This document shows, one piece after another, positions 11,218 through 22,167 of a stretch of DNA of 58,013 bases. The number at the start of each line of letters is the position of its first letter. Within the stretch, counting starts at the first letter, position 1. The DNA comes from Arachnopeziza araneosa. Lineage: Eukaryota; Ascomycota; Leotiomycetes; Helotiales; Arachnopezizaceae. The DNA lies in contig QYAI01000190.1 in the NCBI GenBank assembly GCA_003988855.1, positions 1-58,013 on the forward strand, read 5' to 3'. The notes under the pieces are model-generated. The model saw only the letters and a program-made list of their open reading frames with translations, searched no databases and had not been told where the DNA came from. Both the position numbers and the translations under genes were made by a program.

Positions 11218-13330
11218 ATGTCGAAGCTACCTGTGGATGTTATTGAGGAGGATGTTTATTCGGTCGTGCAGCAGCGGAACGCAAAAAAGGATTGGCGCCG
11301 CTTCATCTGGGACAGCTTCGACAAGTCACCCGCCGAACGGCATTTCATTTTCAAGCTTGATTTTGCGCTGCTTACCTTTGGTTGCTTGGGTATGCAGTCC
11401 TGAAATCCTTCATCACCTTCCAATGTTCCTTTTCCGCCCACTTGATTTCTTCCGACGTAGCTCATCAAGAGGATAGGATTCTTCATCAAATTCCTGGATG
11501 CGGCCAACCTCGTTAATGCATTTGTTTCTGGGATGTAAGTTGACTCCACTCACTTCTATATAATTGACCCTGAGCACGCGAAATGCAGGAAAGAGGACCT
11601 TGGCATGTTTGGTAACCAGCTCAACTATGTGACGACTGCCTACACGGTTGGGTTGATCCTGGGAGAGATACCCAGTAACATCATATTGACTCGAATCCGC
11701 CCCTCAATCTGGCTTCCCGCATGTGAAGTGAGTGGATAATGCTTCTCCGTCTATCGTTGAATTAGCCTGTACTGACTAGAGCTTTAGGTGTTCTGGGCTG
11801 TCCTCACAATGTGTCTCGCATCATGCAAGAATACAACCCAGCTCTATGTGCTCCGCTTTTTTATTGGTAGGTTCCCTTCTGGCACAGGTGCGTCGGATCA
11901 AATCTGCGACGCTGACAAACTCTCAGGTCTTGCAGAAGGTGGATTCTATCCCGGACTCAATTACATGATCGGCTCCTGGTACCGAAAAGACGAGATTGCC
12001 AAACGATCCGGTATTCTGAATGCTAGCGGATCGATCGCAACAATATTCTCGGGCGCTCTGATGTCTTCTATTGTCCACCTCGGTGGAAAAGGTGGCCTTG
12101 CAGGTTGGAAGTGGTGAGTGTTGAGACCTTGCCTATCCAACCTCGTAGGCTGATTTCACATTCCAAGGCTATTTATTATTGACGGCGTGATTTCTCTTCC
12201 CATTGCCTTTGCGAGTTTTTATTTCCTCCCGGATACTCCGGAAACACATCATGGATCGTACTTCTCAAAGGAGGTAGGTTGCACCCCGAATAAACGTGCC
12301 CAATAAATACAGACCTCTAATCCCAGACACGCTTAGGAGATCGAACTAGCTAAGAAAAGAATGGTGCTCGAAGGCCGACAGCAGCGAAAGCCTTATACGC
12401 TGGCAAAGATAAAGAAAATCTTGACATCATGGCACATATATCTTTTTAGCCTCCTGTACTGGTAAGTTAATCCCTTCTCAATTCCTTGAGATACACGTGC
12501 TGATATATGGTGCAGCACCCTCGGCGGAACTCAGGGTACTCCTATCTTTCCTCAATACCTGAAAGCGGCCAAAATCGGCAGGAAGCCCAAGTACAATCTC
12601 ACGCAGATCAACAACTATCCCTCATTCACTTTTACTGTCTCGGTTCTCGCCGCCGTGACCTATGCGTGGACATCTGATTCCGTCCTGGGCGGGCGGCGAT
12701 GGCCCATGATGCTTTTCGGAGGAGTATGTTCTCGGTTCTCTGTTGTTCTGGCTGTAAATAGATACAATGCTGACTATGACCGCCAGGTCTTTCAACTCGT
12801 TCTCTATATCTCATTAGCGGTGTGGAATATTGCCGAAGGTTGGCGTTGGTTCTGTTATATTATGTACGGCCAAATCCTTGGCCTTTCTGGTATTTCTAAT
12901 TCGTGAGTCTACCTCTACGGTCTCTAGCAGCCTGTAGCATGAGCATGAGCTAACGAAAGTGCTATTATAGCTGGGCAAATGAGGTTTGCAGCGATGATAA
13001 TGAAGAGCGTGCCATTGTTTTGGCCAGCATGAATACCATGAACAATGTCTTGACGGCATGGCTCCCACTCATTGTCTGGAAGCAAGTCGAGGCCCCGAAG
13101 TATCACAAAGGCTTTATCACTGCTTCTTGTACTTCTTTCGTGTTCATTATTGTCATTGCTGCTATTACAGTATTGCAGAGGAGAGATATTCATAAGTGAG
13201 TAGATACGTACTAGTTCAAAGTATAAAGCAGGAGATTCATGCTAATATTTCATCTCAACATAGGAAGAGTACCATTGTGACTGAGAGTCCCGTCTCGGAT
13301 TCGAAGCCAGAGTCGGAGCTTGGCGCTTAG
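11218..13330 (+). CDS. MFS transporter of the allantoate/pantothenate permease family
   Basis: This multi-exon gene runs from MSKLPVDVIEEDVYS to KPESELGA. It has roughly nine exons with short introns; the first is 11390-11484 and the last ends just before the KSTIVTESP tail. Family hallmarks are FFIKFLDAANLVNAFVSGM (first membrane helix), the loop after AYTVGLILGEIPSNIIL, and GLAEGGFYPGLNYMIGSWY. A second half contains GGRRWPMMLFGG and SWANEVCSDDNEERAI. This is the fungal anion:cation symporter group (Dal5, Liz1/Fen2-like), plasma membrane, 12 helices, carrying small organic acids such as allantoate, pantothenate or nicotinate. All exons read open, with no damage seen. Its position opposite a ring-hydroxylating monooxygenase suggests uptake of that enzyme's substrate. 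Confidence 0.88.
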
Positions 13331-14049
13331 GATGGTGTATGAACGATGATACTGAAACAGGATTCTCTTTGACTCTACTCGTAGAGAATGTGGCATAGGA
13401 TCCTGTAGGGAACTGCAATGGCCACGAGCCAGGAATAGTCTTGTCTTTTACTACTTGAGAACTTGTTGAGTAATTCCTATGTTATTCGCCTTGGTTAATA
13501 CAAGAAATAGCGGTCAGGAATTTTGATCATCTGATATGAAGCCTTTTTCATGGCGCTCGTCTACAGGGAATGGATCTAATAATTATCTTATTGGGGCGTT
13601 ATGATCTCGCTATAAGGAATTGTTTCATTATATCCCGGATATCTAAGTGGAGGAAAGATCTCTTCTGCAGAGACGACGAAAAGGGGTTAGAGGAGTAACC
13701 AAGTGAAAATAACTTTGGATGATATTACTTACTTCTAAATTATATCGTAAAGATATTCAAATTTTAAACAGCTTCATATGTATAGATTTTATGAATCCGC
13801 TGGTCCCCCCTTTCTATTTTCCTAGAGTTCAATCCCGGCAGTGTAAAAAATGCTTACATGAAACGGAGAATGTGATTTGACTTAGCATGCCGACCGATGA
13901 GATTAAAGGCTCACAGTGAATTTCATATCCCTACATTTTTGCAAATAACGGATCATTTCTCGTTTCGGTATTAAATTTTAGTTATCATGAACATATTGTG
14001 CGTAGAATTTTCACCTAAGATGCTCATTCCTGCATAATTAACTTTAGGT
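13331..14049. other. AT-rich intergenic region
   Basis: This is the 3' flank of two convergent genes. It is AT-rich and has no frame or repeat worth naming. Confidence 0.6.
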
Positions 14050-16221
14050 CTATATATTGTACAGTCTGCACTTAATCCACTCTGATTTCCATGCCAGTTG
14101 TTTCCATAACATATCTACTCCTGCCTGTAGTATGTCGCTTATGTTTGTATCGCGATCGGATGGAAAGTAGCCTTTCGAAACGACTTCCCTGAGAAGACGG
14201 ATCGCAGAGAGTATTCTTCGACATGGTTAGGCGGAACTATTCTGGAGAGACATAAGAAGGATTTATTCATAAGCTTACCTGTTTCCCATGATTACATCAA
14301 TTTCGGATTGCTCTAGGATTAATATGTTGATGAAGGTGAGTCCTGCTTGTAGACCCTCGTGGAAGAGAGTCCACCCACGGATCGGAAGTAGGCTGCTGGA
14401 ATTGTGCACCACACGTAGGATGAGCGGTCTGAACAGTGCGAATCGTACAAACCAGTACATAAGCTTTACCCGTACTCCCAGGGGCGAAGACGCGCCCTTG
14501 GATACCTCGGGTGACCAGTCGAGGAAGGGTGGCACGCTTTTTATCCATCCTTCAAGTTGTCGTCTAAGTTCTTGCAGGAGAGGAGAGACTTCAATACTAC
14601 CGTCTTCGATCTCTTGTATGTAGGCTTCGAGTTTAGTAGTCGTGACCACCCTCTCCGCAATGGCTTTCAACGACATTTCCGCGAGGAAGAATGTGAGCAT
14701 CGTACGTACACGGAATGGCAAATGTGAAAGATCCAACTCGTCACAACCAAGCGGCAAGGGAAGGCTGTCCTCTAATTCGTATAATAGACTTTGCGGTAGA
14801 GTCTCATTAAATTCATTTTTTACATCCCTGCGTTCTTTTAGCATACTCGCGAGAAGGGCGCCCAAGCGGTTGTTACCGTTCAAGGTTGTAGCATATCCAG
14901 TATATTCGTCGGATGTTGTTTCTTTCGGATATACATCTTTCAACGCCATTCTCTTGGTCTCTGTTTTATGAAACATTAGAACCTAGATAGCAAGGGACGC
15001 ATTCTGCTTACCTTCTCATCATAGTGTAAAGCATTGTGCAACCTGTGTGAAGCGAGCCCCAAAAATCTAAGAGCCGTCCCTTTTTAAGTAAGAAGATTGC
15101 TGAGAGGATATGAGCTTGCACATTTTTAATTTTAAATTGAACGCCCGCCCTATCCAAAATATGCCTAGCACGCAAGAAATCCGAAACACCGCTCTGCCCA
15201 CATTGTTCGCCTCTGTAAGCCTTTGAAAGAGCAACGATAAGGAGAGTGAAGCATGATTCTATATTTTCTGTGAAGCCCTCAGCCACCACCAATCCTGATA
15301 TCGTATGAGCGCTCGGGTCGCACATCACAGGGTACATATGACAGGCATGTTCAAGATAGTAGTCTAGCAATGGAACGATGTCAGTGGGCTTTGTTGGCTC
15401 ATTAAGGCCAATGATTTCGGACAATGGAGATCGATCTTCTTCACAAGTAAAGGGCTCCTTCTCCAGGTATCGAAGCCTTTCCGCAGTTTCAACAGAGCAC
15501 GACGCAGGAATTCCATAAGAATCCACAGCCTTGTCCGCTATCGCAGTGATTTCCGATAATGGTTCCAACCATGGATTTGTAGATGCCGAGAACTGTGAGT
15601 CCGATGTCCTTTGGTGGGGAGACGTCTCAATAGTTGTATCTGAATCTGGGGAAATGGGCGTAACTTGAGCTTCGCGAATCTCGTGGTTATTTTCAAGGCG
15701 GAGAACATTTCCTAACACTTCTAGCTTCTCTTCGACATAGGATAAGCGTTGCAATATTGTAGACATCGCCTGCGTGTTACTATTTGCAAGTCATTTAGCC
15801 CCGATTCAGTGATTTCAAAACATGAAATGCAGGAAATGGCAAACCTCGACATTGGCCGCAGCCGATAGTCACAGCGGAAGCCATGGCTACGACAATAGCT
15901 ACAGATTGGTTGGCCTTCATTGCATTTCACTTTTTTCATGCGGCAAGTATCACAGGCCTGATGTTCGCCGAGATGTAACTAGTCAGCAGAGCTGCGATAT
16001 CAGATAGATGAAGGCTGGAGAGCAGAAGCGAGTCCTCTTACAGTATTTGCTTTCGGATTATACCTCTTCGAAGTGACGATGGACTCGCCAGATTCACCAA
16101 AACGGCTCTCACTCCCACTCCCACTACGCATCGTTGACTCGGTGTTATCCCTGAGTTGTGAATGCACCGGGGAACTTCGTTGTCGTTTGTGTGAAGAATC
16201 CCTGTTCCCAGCAGAGTCCAT
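14050..16221 (-). CDS. Zn2Cys6 transcription factor
   Basis: Six exons on the minus strand (16221-16042, 15978-15845, 15779-15012, 14960-14877, 14827-14279, 14215-14050) give 626 residues in phase. The binuclear cluster is CDTCRMKKVKCNEGQPIC followed by SYCRSHGFRC (C-x2-C-x6-C-x6-C-x2-C-x6-C), near residues 68-98. A coiled-coil-like linker follows (ILQRLSYVEEKLEVLGNV). The fungal-specific middle homology region contains PLLDYYLEHACHMYPV and the RIYWICYNLERDV signature, which is only restored if the 49-nt intron 14876-14828 is removed. The C-terminus ends DMLWKQLAWKSEWIKCRLYNI. It is a nuclear regulator. It is convergent with the MFS gene and plausibly controls the monooxygenase/transporter pair. 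An upstream ATG at 16434 in the same frame is less likely to be the start. Confidence 0.88.
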
Positions 16222-17018
16222 TGCCAGGTAGAAAAATAACTCGAATAAGACAAACAATGTCTTCCCGGCATGTGTTTCGCAGTAATTGTGATCGAACCGA
16301 TTTTGTTGGTGGGTTACGGAGCTGCTCCGAGTTCTGCAGATGTTGCTGCTTAAGGATGATGGAGATGGGTTCGGGCCCGTGTCGGGAATTGTGTCATTGG
16401 TTTGCAGATGACGTTTTGCCTTTGCCATGCGCATTCTAGACTCGTGACCTCGGAGGACCCGAAACCATGGGCCAGGACCAGCAGAGGTAATCGGAGATTA
16501 TCTCCAACTGGGGAGATTGGGAAAAAATATCTATGGGTAGTATTCTAGGCGCGTTGGTTGCCCAGCCTTGCCGGGCGAGAGCACAAGCTGGTGGGGCTCT
16601 GAAGGAGTCTTAAAGCGGTCTCATAGAATGAGAGTTCTGGGGTAAAGTAGGCTATGGCGCCCCTTCCAATTAGTTGGATTTTACCAGACAAGTTTATTTA
16701 AGAAAAAGCCTCACAGTCGGCCTAGGTACGTGCTAAATAACCAAGTAGGTCACGTGGGTCTGGGGAAACCTAAATTGACTCCATGGATATGACAGAGAAG
16801 CGAAAATAGGCGGCGGAATTGAACCAGTGCAAATGTGACCAAGCAGGGGAAATGGTCAAGCAGTTCCTCTTCCGATATACGAGAAGGAGAGGCATGCCGA
16901 ACGCAAATGTAAGAAAAGACAGAAATGAGAAAAGACAACCTTCCCTTTTCCCAAGGATGGAAAGCTCCATCCGACCCAAACATATGGACACCAGATATGG
17001 ACGCAGTTTGAGCAACGG
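16222..17018. other. Intergenic region
   Basis: This holds the regulator promoter and a long stretch without a gene. A palindromic CCTCGGAGG at about 16448-16456 is the only noticeable small motif. Overlapping short frames at 16750-17083 look spurious. Confidence 0.5.
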
Positions 17019-17640
17019 TCAGGTTCTTCCAAGAACGTGAGACATAATATACTCACATAACAAGAATGAGAACATACACCCAAAGATAGCTCCTGACATG
17101 GTCAGGATGAGAACTGGTTCTGCTGGCTCCCAGAATATCGGCAGCTCTCTAGTATGAGGGTCCAACATTGGACCTTCCATTCCATCAAGCAATTTCTGTA
17201 CGAAATCAATGCTGGAATTGAACGCGACCCCATCCCTTTGCGTATCTGTGCTGATTTGGGGAACTTCTGCCCTATTTTCTGTCGAAATCTCAGCCAGCGG
17301 ACTGCTAGAGATCAGACCAGAAAGCAGCTGCTGGAAATAAAGAAGGTGCTCATCAGGACCATATTCTAAACTTAGACTCGGCTGAAAGCTGTCCGAGGAT
17401 TTTCCCCAAAGTCTCCCCCCCCATGGTATCGAATAAGAAGAGGTCGTCCTTTCATACGATAGCCCTCCAGCGGTCCAAGTCACGAGCAAAGCTACCTCGA
17501 AAATCAACCTGGTGTGGAACTTGCAAGCCCATGGCATAGGCCACATGAAGTAAGGGAAATATTTGCTCAAGATTTCCTGGTGGTGCTCCCCGGAGAATTC
17601 TCCGTATCGCAGCTACACCTGCTAACCATTTGCTGGTCAA
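17019..17640 (-). pseudogene. Fragment resembling the C-terminal part of a fungal transcription factor
   Basis: Two overlapping minus-strand frames look like parts of one protein. The first reads RRILRGAPPGNLEQIFPLLH, then VAYAMGLQVPHQVDFRGSF, up to 17452. The second reads LLYFQQLLSGLI and ends in a hydrophobic segment. They are in different frames, so a frameshift or unrecognised intron is needed near 17450. I recall similar sequence from C-terminal ends of long ascomycete zinc-finger regulators, but this is a weak identification. No DNA-binding domain lies upstream within about 230 bp. It is most likely a relic, consistent with the decayed genes next to it. Confidence 0.4.
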
Positions 17641-17873
17641 TCACACCTGACAGGTTGTAACAATGCCACAGCTGTTAAAATGAAGGGAGCTAGTGCTGTG
17701 ATCAACAAACCCAATCCGGATCGTTCCAACTTGGGTTAGGAATTGGTCAACCGGAAATGCGAGTTTTTGTGCCGCTGATGAACCATCCCAATTATTATCG
17801 GATATTGGTCCTAGAAGATACTTTCGCCTAACCTCTTAAAATCGCCGTTGAACAAATACAGCCTGGTTGACCA

Positions 17874-19316
17874 ATGTCTCCTGCCTTACTTATCCACGTG
17901 ACATGCACTAGGCTGCAGGAATCAGGACTTCCGGTAAGCACTAATGATTTTCCTAATCCCGACAAGAACCCCTTACAACCACGCTTGATATATTTTCCAT
18001 CGGATTCTGGCTTAAAGGTACAGAGAGAAAATACCATCCCGATACTTTGCATTCTGATTCCCACCAACGAGCCACAAGGACCAATGACGTCAAAGCCGAG
18101 CTCGCCCACCACGTTGGGAAAGAAGCCACACAATGAAACATACCCACACGCGAATGAACCTGAGAAGAAGTGGGATCCTCGGAATTTCAAGTCTCTCACA
18201 GCCTTGGGGAAGGGAAATTATGCCACAGTCTACCTTGTGGAGTCATCTCAGTCAAAGGAGCTATTTGCAATGAAAGTAAGAAGTAAAAAGATTCTGCAGC
18301 AAAACTCGGAAATCTCGTCTTTCAGCATAGAAAAGTCTGTTTTGCTGCTTGCAAAGAGAGAAAAGCATCCCTTTGTAGTCGAAGTATTTGGTGGATTTCA
18401 AACACAATCACACATCATGCTTTACCTGGAGTTTTGCCAAGGCGGGGATCTTCTGCAACATCTCATGGCTGGAGAAGGATTTAAGTTAGAGCAAGCGAGG
18501 TAACTCTCCCCCTTTCTTGGAGAATGCGGGAGCTCAATTGGAAAACAGATTTTACGCCGCCGAGGTGTGTCTGGCACTGAAATGGTCCCATGACATGAAT
18601 CTCCTCTATAGAAATCTGAGCTTGAGCGACGTCTTACTTGGGCTTGACGGTCACATCAAAGTCGCAGACTTTATTGTTTCAAAGCTTGATATTGGTCCTG
18701 AAGGCAGAACGATGACATTCTGTGGCTCAGCAGAGTTTATGGCTCCGGAAGTAAGTAGCCAGAACTCTAGCTCTGATGAGAATTCTTACTAATTCATTTA
18801 AAAGGTCCTCTTAGATCTTCCGTATAATTCATCCGTCGACTGGTGGCAATTAGGCATCATCACCTACCAAATGCTCACCCAGAGATCCCCATTTCAAGGC
18901 CAAGACGAAGATGAAATCTACGACAGGATACTGTCAGATGAGCCATTCTTTCCCAAATTTTTGTCGGGCCATTCGATTGATTTCGTCTTGAAATTGCTCT
19001 GTAAAGACCCGGAGAAACGTTTAGGATCTGGAGCAAACGGAGCGGAGAACGTGATGGCTCACGTATTCTTTGAAGGTGTAAACTGGGACGATTTGTACCA
19101 CAAACGTGTCCAGCCGCCTTTCATACCAATAGTAGCAAATCCTACAGACCTAGCTTATTTTGACTCGGAAATTACGCTGTCGAATGAACAAGCGACTTTT
19201 GACACACCAGAAGGTATGGTTACGAAAATCTTGACTTAGGTTACTGACGAGAGACCTTAGCATTAACACCAGAACTCCAAGAAATGTTTCAAGGATTCGA
19301 ATTTTCCGCGGAATAG
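17874..19316 (+). CDS. Pseudokinase derived from the protein kinase C catalytic domain
   Basis: The exons are 17874-18499, 18549-18750, 18805-19213 and 19261-19316. From ATG 18084 the product is 360 residues; ATG 17874 would add 70. The match to fungal PKC1 runs to the very end: FYAAEVCLALKWSH, FCGSAEFMAPE, DWWQLGIITYQMLTQRSPF, NWDDLYHKRVQPPF and a tail LTPELQEMFQGFEFSAE. The regulatory half of PKC (HR1, C2, C1) is absent. The catalytic loop reads YRNLSLSDVLL where kinases have YRDLKxxNxxL, so Asp, Lys and Asn are all replaced. DFG is DFI, and the third glycine of the Gly loop is Ala (GKGNYATV). The ATP lysine (FAMK) remains. All exons stay open, so it may encode a scaffold or decoy rather than an enzyme. 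A young pseudogene is the alternative. Confidence 0.8.
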
Positions 19317-19738
19317 AGGGTACGAGAGAAAACCGAGGAGATGTTAAACATGGATCTGTAAGCCACACTAAGCTTACCGCAGAGCAAGCAAGTTGACAGA
19401 GAGGGGAAGTGAGAGAACACGTATAATGGATAGAGCAGCTTGTCGCAAAGGGTGAACAAGGATAGATATAACATCCCATATTCTCAAATGGAAAGGTTCA
19501 AACTCGAAACTCAGCTGGAATTGCGAGATCTCTATATTTCATGTTGAACGTCACTTCGTATCTCTTCAGCGGAATTATAAACAGAAATTTTAGCTCCTTT
19601 CATCTCCAGGAGAGCCTTGGACATACTAAGCGCCTGATTCAAACAGCAATATCTTTTTCCATGTGCTCTACTTCGACGAAATCTTTCTTGAGATGATCTT
19701 CATTCTGATGAGCGAACTCTTTATCCTCATATTAGCGC

Positions 19739-21572
19739 TCATAATCTGTGAGAATTAGTCAGAGAGGACTTACCATCCACTTTTGTGTGCTTGAATTTTC
19801 TTGCCGGTACGCGGTTGTCGAACAATAGATCGATCTCGCCGAATGTGCGATCCTTGGTCTCGGGAAGACGGAACCAGCACCAGAGATTGCAGAGGAGATT
19901 TGTGCCGGCGTAGAAGAGACCGGTTTTGGCGCCCCAGTTCCAGGCTAAGTTGTTCAGCAAGATTCTATAAGTACTGAAGAGAATTTTGCGAAATTAAAAA
20001 CTTACAAGGTGCAGAAATCATGCGATGTGTTACGGAGTTGCTAAAGATGCCCGTGAGGTTGTAAACAAATCGACCAATGGCAATGGTCTTATATCTCAAA
20101 CGTCCTGATGGCGTCCTCCCACGATAGGATAGCAGACCGGACCGATTGTGATCATGTTGATCAGCGTTGAGATAACCAACAAGATACCCACTGCCATCTC
20201 AGCACCCTTACCATGAGCCCAGCCCAGACCTCCAATTGCAATGAGGCAGAAGAACATGAGCGTCATGCCTAACATATATATGGTTGAGCAGCCGAAGTGT
20301 GGGAATAAGAACCAGCAGATGATATCACCAATGATATAACAGGCGGATAGAGAAATATTGACGTCGAAGGCTTAGAGCTCGGAGAAACCAGCGGCTTCAA
20401 GGAAGACAACTGAGTATCCCAAGATTGCGTTACCGCACAAGATCTGAGCTGCCCATACTACACAGTTCTATATCAAAAAAATTAGCGTCAGAGAATCTGA
20501 GGGGAGAAAATTACTCACGATTTCAGTACGACGCAGATTTGTCCCTTGGAAACACTCAATGGGACTCGCATCGCCGTCTCCGCTTTCTCAATCGTCGTGG
20601 TGTGTTGGATATATGCGAGCGTAGCTTCGACCTCGAGATCTTTATCTGGAGTATCTGAGCGGAGCCGTTTCAAGCTTGCTCTGGCCTCGTCGATCCGATC
20701 TCATCGGACGGAGCTCCGGGGAGATTCAGGAGCGAGATAGGCACCGATAAAAAGAGGAATTAGCCAGATCCATTGCAGTACAAAGGGAAGTCGCCAGCCA
20801 AGATCACCGTCAATACTTGCTACCGCTCGGACAACACCAGAAGAGAGGAGAATACCGGCACCCCAACACATGCAGACGTAGGCGGTGACGTATGGTCGAA
20901 GGACTGAGGGACAACTTCCGAGGCGTAAGCTGTAGAGGGGGTCTAGGAATGGATATGTCAGCTGTGAGATCTTTAAACCAAACTCGGGATTTACCTGAAA
21001 TACACCCCAAGAAACACCGCACATAGCCTCTCCCCAGGCCAAGATTGGTAGCGATGGTGCGAACACCGGGATGAAAATCATCACTGCCATCCAAGTCATA
21101 AATACCATCATGGTGAGTCGACAACCAAATCGATCTTGCATGTAGGAATTGACCAGCAATCCAGCCAACTGACGAGCAAGAGAAGAGCTCGACAAACCGG
21201 ACTGCCATCTGGCCGGGATTATCTTTTTCCCTGTTGACGTGTCCAAGACCCCAAATCGATTCTAGAATTATGTTTGGCCGTAGAAAGAGGTAATCTATGG
21301 GTGACATTAGTAGTGTTTTGGGAAAGTTAGCGGCTCAGAGAATGCTGTAAACTTACAACAACTACGTCGTATCCTTCCATGATCAAGCTGGTAGACAGAA
21401 ACATGGCCCAGAATACGGCTTTCTTGTACTTGGTCAGTGCTTGACGCACGGTCAAGCTCCGGTCCACAGCATCGATTTCTTGGGCATGATGGATGAGCTC
21501 GATGATCTCTGGGTTGCTCAAGTTGAAGTTCTTGAGCTCCTCTTTGGTCGGAACGAGGGTATTGGTCGCCAT
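19739..21572 (-). pseudogene. MFS sugar transporter pseudogene (alpha-glucoside/hexose type)
   Basis: The gene starts MATNTLVPTKEELKNFNLSN at 21572 and its first exon is intact up to GYDVVV. The next exon reads SFYGQ-T-stop-F-stop-NRFGVLD, where the family has about GQSQFQNRFG, so CAA and CAG have become TAA and TAG. LAPESPRSSVR is followed by TGA, and FSEL-stop-AFD has TAA where Gln is expected. A frameshift lies near 20110 before SGRLRYKTIAIGRF. The 3' end (FRLPETKDRTFGEIDLLF, RKFKHTKVD) is still recognisable. Three of the four stops are CpA-to-TpA changes, as repeat-induced point mutation would make, but overall mutation density is low. The gene is divergent from the GH127 pseudogene, which points to a former sugar-release-and-uptake pair. 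Confidence 0.85.
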
Positions 21573-22167
21573 GTTTGATCTTCTTCAAACGAAGGCGTAT
21601 ATATCTTCACTACCAAAGAAAAGGGTGACAGAGCAATGGTTTGATAAGTTGGCGAGCTGTAGAGCAATGGGATAGTTTCGTATACGAGCGATGGAAACTA
21701 TGGAAATTTGTCGATCATTTGAGGTCCGGGAAGGTTTCTATATAGAAAATCGGATCACTTAGACTGAGGACCTGGAGTCGATCAGAAGGGTATTTACTTC
21801 CTTGTTCACGACCAAATGCCGGAATTCCTGCACAACAGGCCCATCTCAATGGTGGAAAGTGAAAAACACGTAGCCGTACCCCAGCTTTACCTCACTGGCG
21901 CTCTTCAGTGGAACGGACCCGTTGTGCTGGGCGGCGCACATGGTTGGCCGTGCTTCTCACGTGTGACTTCCCAATTGTTATTGGAGCGGATACACGAAAT
22001 GGTCCAGATGGAGTTTTGGTTGCGGGAACTGGATCTAGGGTCTCCAGTGGGGGTGAGGTGGAGGTAGAGAGAAGCTACCTAATTCAAGACATCGTGGCTT
22101 CGATTGAGAATCCGTACTAACCTAACAGGACTTTATATCCCTATACCTAATCTAAGCTTACAATATC
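21573..22167. other. Former divergent promoter between two pseudogenes
   Basis: This separates the transporter and glycoside hydrolase pseudogenes. Short frames here have no recognisable content. Confidence 0.5.

Noticed and set aside
7753..16724. Identical 13-mer CAGTCGGCCTAGG at about 7752 and 16712
   Set aside because: Too short to call a repeat, with no shared flanks.
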